This document shows positions 5,384 through 5,619 of a stretch of DNA of 5,619 nucleotides, piece by piece. A program made the translations under genes and the position numbers. Under the pieces are notes generated by a model. The model was given only the letters and a program-made list of their open reading frames with translations. It did no database searches and was not told where the DNA came from. Where the stretch lies: assembly GCA_905235825.1 (NCBI GenBank), contig CAJONH010000010.1, positions 1 through 5,619 of the forward strand, written 5' to 3'. The number at the start of each line of letters is the position of its first letter. Position 1 is the stretch's first letter. Source of the DNA: Candidatus Gastranaerophilales bacterium. Lineage in GTDB: Bacteria > Cyanobacteriota > Vampirovibrionia > Gastranaerophilales > Gastranaerophilaceae.

Positions 5384-5619
5384 ATGGCAAGACCGGTAAA
5401 AACAAAAAAGAAAGAGAAAAAGAATGTATTGCAGGGTGTTGTACATATACAGTCAACATTTAACAATACAATCGTAACTTCAACGGATACGCAGGGCAAT
5501 GCGATAGCGTGGGCATCGGCAGGCGGATGCGGATTTAAGGGTGCAAGAAAAGGTACACCGTTTGCTGCTCAGTCGGCTGCAGAGAAAGTCGCAAAGCAAT
5601 CAATTGATCAAGGTATGAA
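5384..5619 (+). CDS. rpsK: 30S ribosomal protein S11 (partial, 3' cut)
   Basis: The first 78 residues of S11, a platform protein of the 30S subunit near the E site and the anti-Shine-Dalgarno region of 16S rRNA. After a lysine-rich N-terminus come the diagnostic VVHIQSTFNNTIVT (19-32), AWASAGGCGFKGARKGTPFA (42-61) and IDQGM (74-78). A TAA in frame at 5372-5374 rules out a start further upstream. AAGGAG (5366-5371) is 12 bases from the ATG, rather far, while TAGG (5377-5380) is close, so initiation may be moderate or coupled to rpsM. Window end cuts the gene; by family order rpsD or rpoA should follow. Confidence 0.97.
   Translation, partial: MARPVKTKKKEKKNVLQGVVHIQSTFNNTIVTSTDTQGNAIAWASAGGCGFKGARKGTPFAAQSAAEKVAKQSIDQGM

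Overview
The window is strongly AT-rich bacterial DNA. It holds the tail of an unidentified + strand gene, a repeat-bearing spacer, a four-gene minus-strand operon of tandem paralogues, a divergent control region, and the start of a ribosomal-protein operon on the + strand (infA, rpmJ, rpsM, rpsK). The S13 and S11 proteins read as cyanobacteria-like to me (for example the S11 stretches HIQSTFNNTIVT and IDQGM), although the composition is far more AT-rich than most cyanobacteria. A non-photosynthetic cyanobacterial relative (Melainabacteria / Gastranaerophilales type) is my best guess. This is an inference from memory, not a database result.

Layout: 1-105 is the C-terminus of a + strand gene. 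Positions 106-327 hold a composite palindromic repeat (about 128-250) followed by a Rho-independent terminator (292-315) that suits the + strand gene. Positions 328-4158 are four complete minus-strand genes, transcribed from right to left (4158 towards 328). They overlap by 4 bases at the first two junctions and have a 14-base gap at the third. Each encodes an N-terminal membrane anchor and an extracytoplasmic domain that resembles SGNH/GDSL esterases or acyltransferases: a G-C-S nucleophile-type motif, a conserved N-R...G block, a D-H-x-R-R block, and a C-terminal block that in two copies is D-x-x-H-P. That last block is intact only in the two middle genes. It has lost both D and H in the promoter-proximal gene, and only D in the last gene.

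Positions 4159-4495 form the divergent intergenic region. It contains a consensus-like minus-strand promoter whose predicted start site falls almost on the ATG of the first paralogue, and candidate promoters for infA. The + strand operon then runs infA, rpmJ, an unusually long 147-base gap with possible RNA structure, rpsM, and rpsK, which is cut by the window end.

The most interesting material is the paralogous array. It looks like an envelope-acting SGNH-like set in which two members may be active enzymes and two may be divergent or non-catalytic partners. Substrate and pathway cannot be read from the sequence. The + strand partial gene is too short to tie the array to polysaccharide synthesis.
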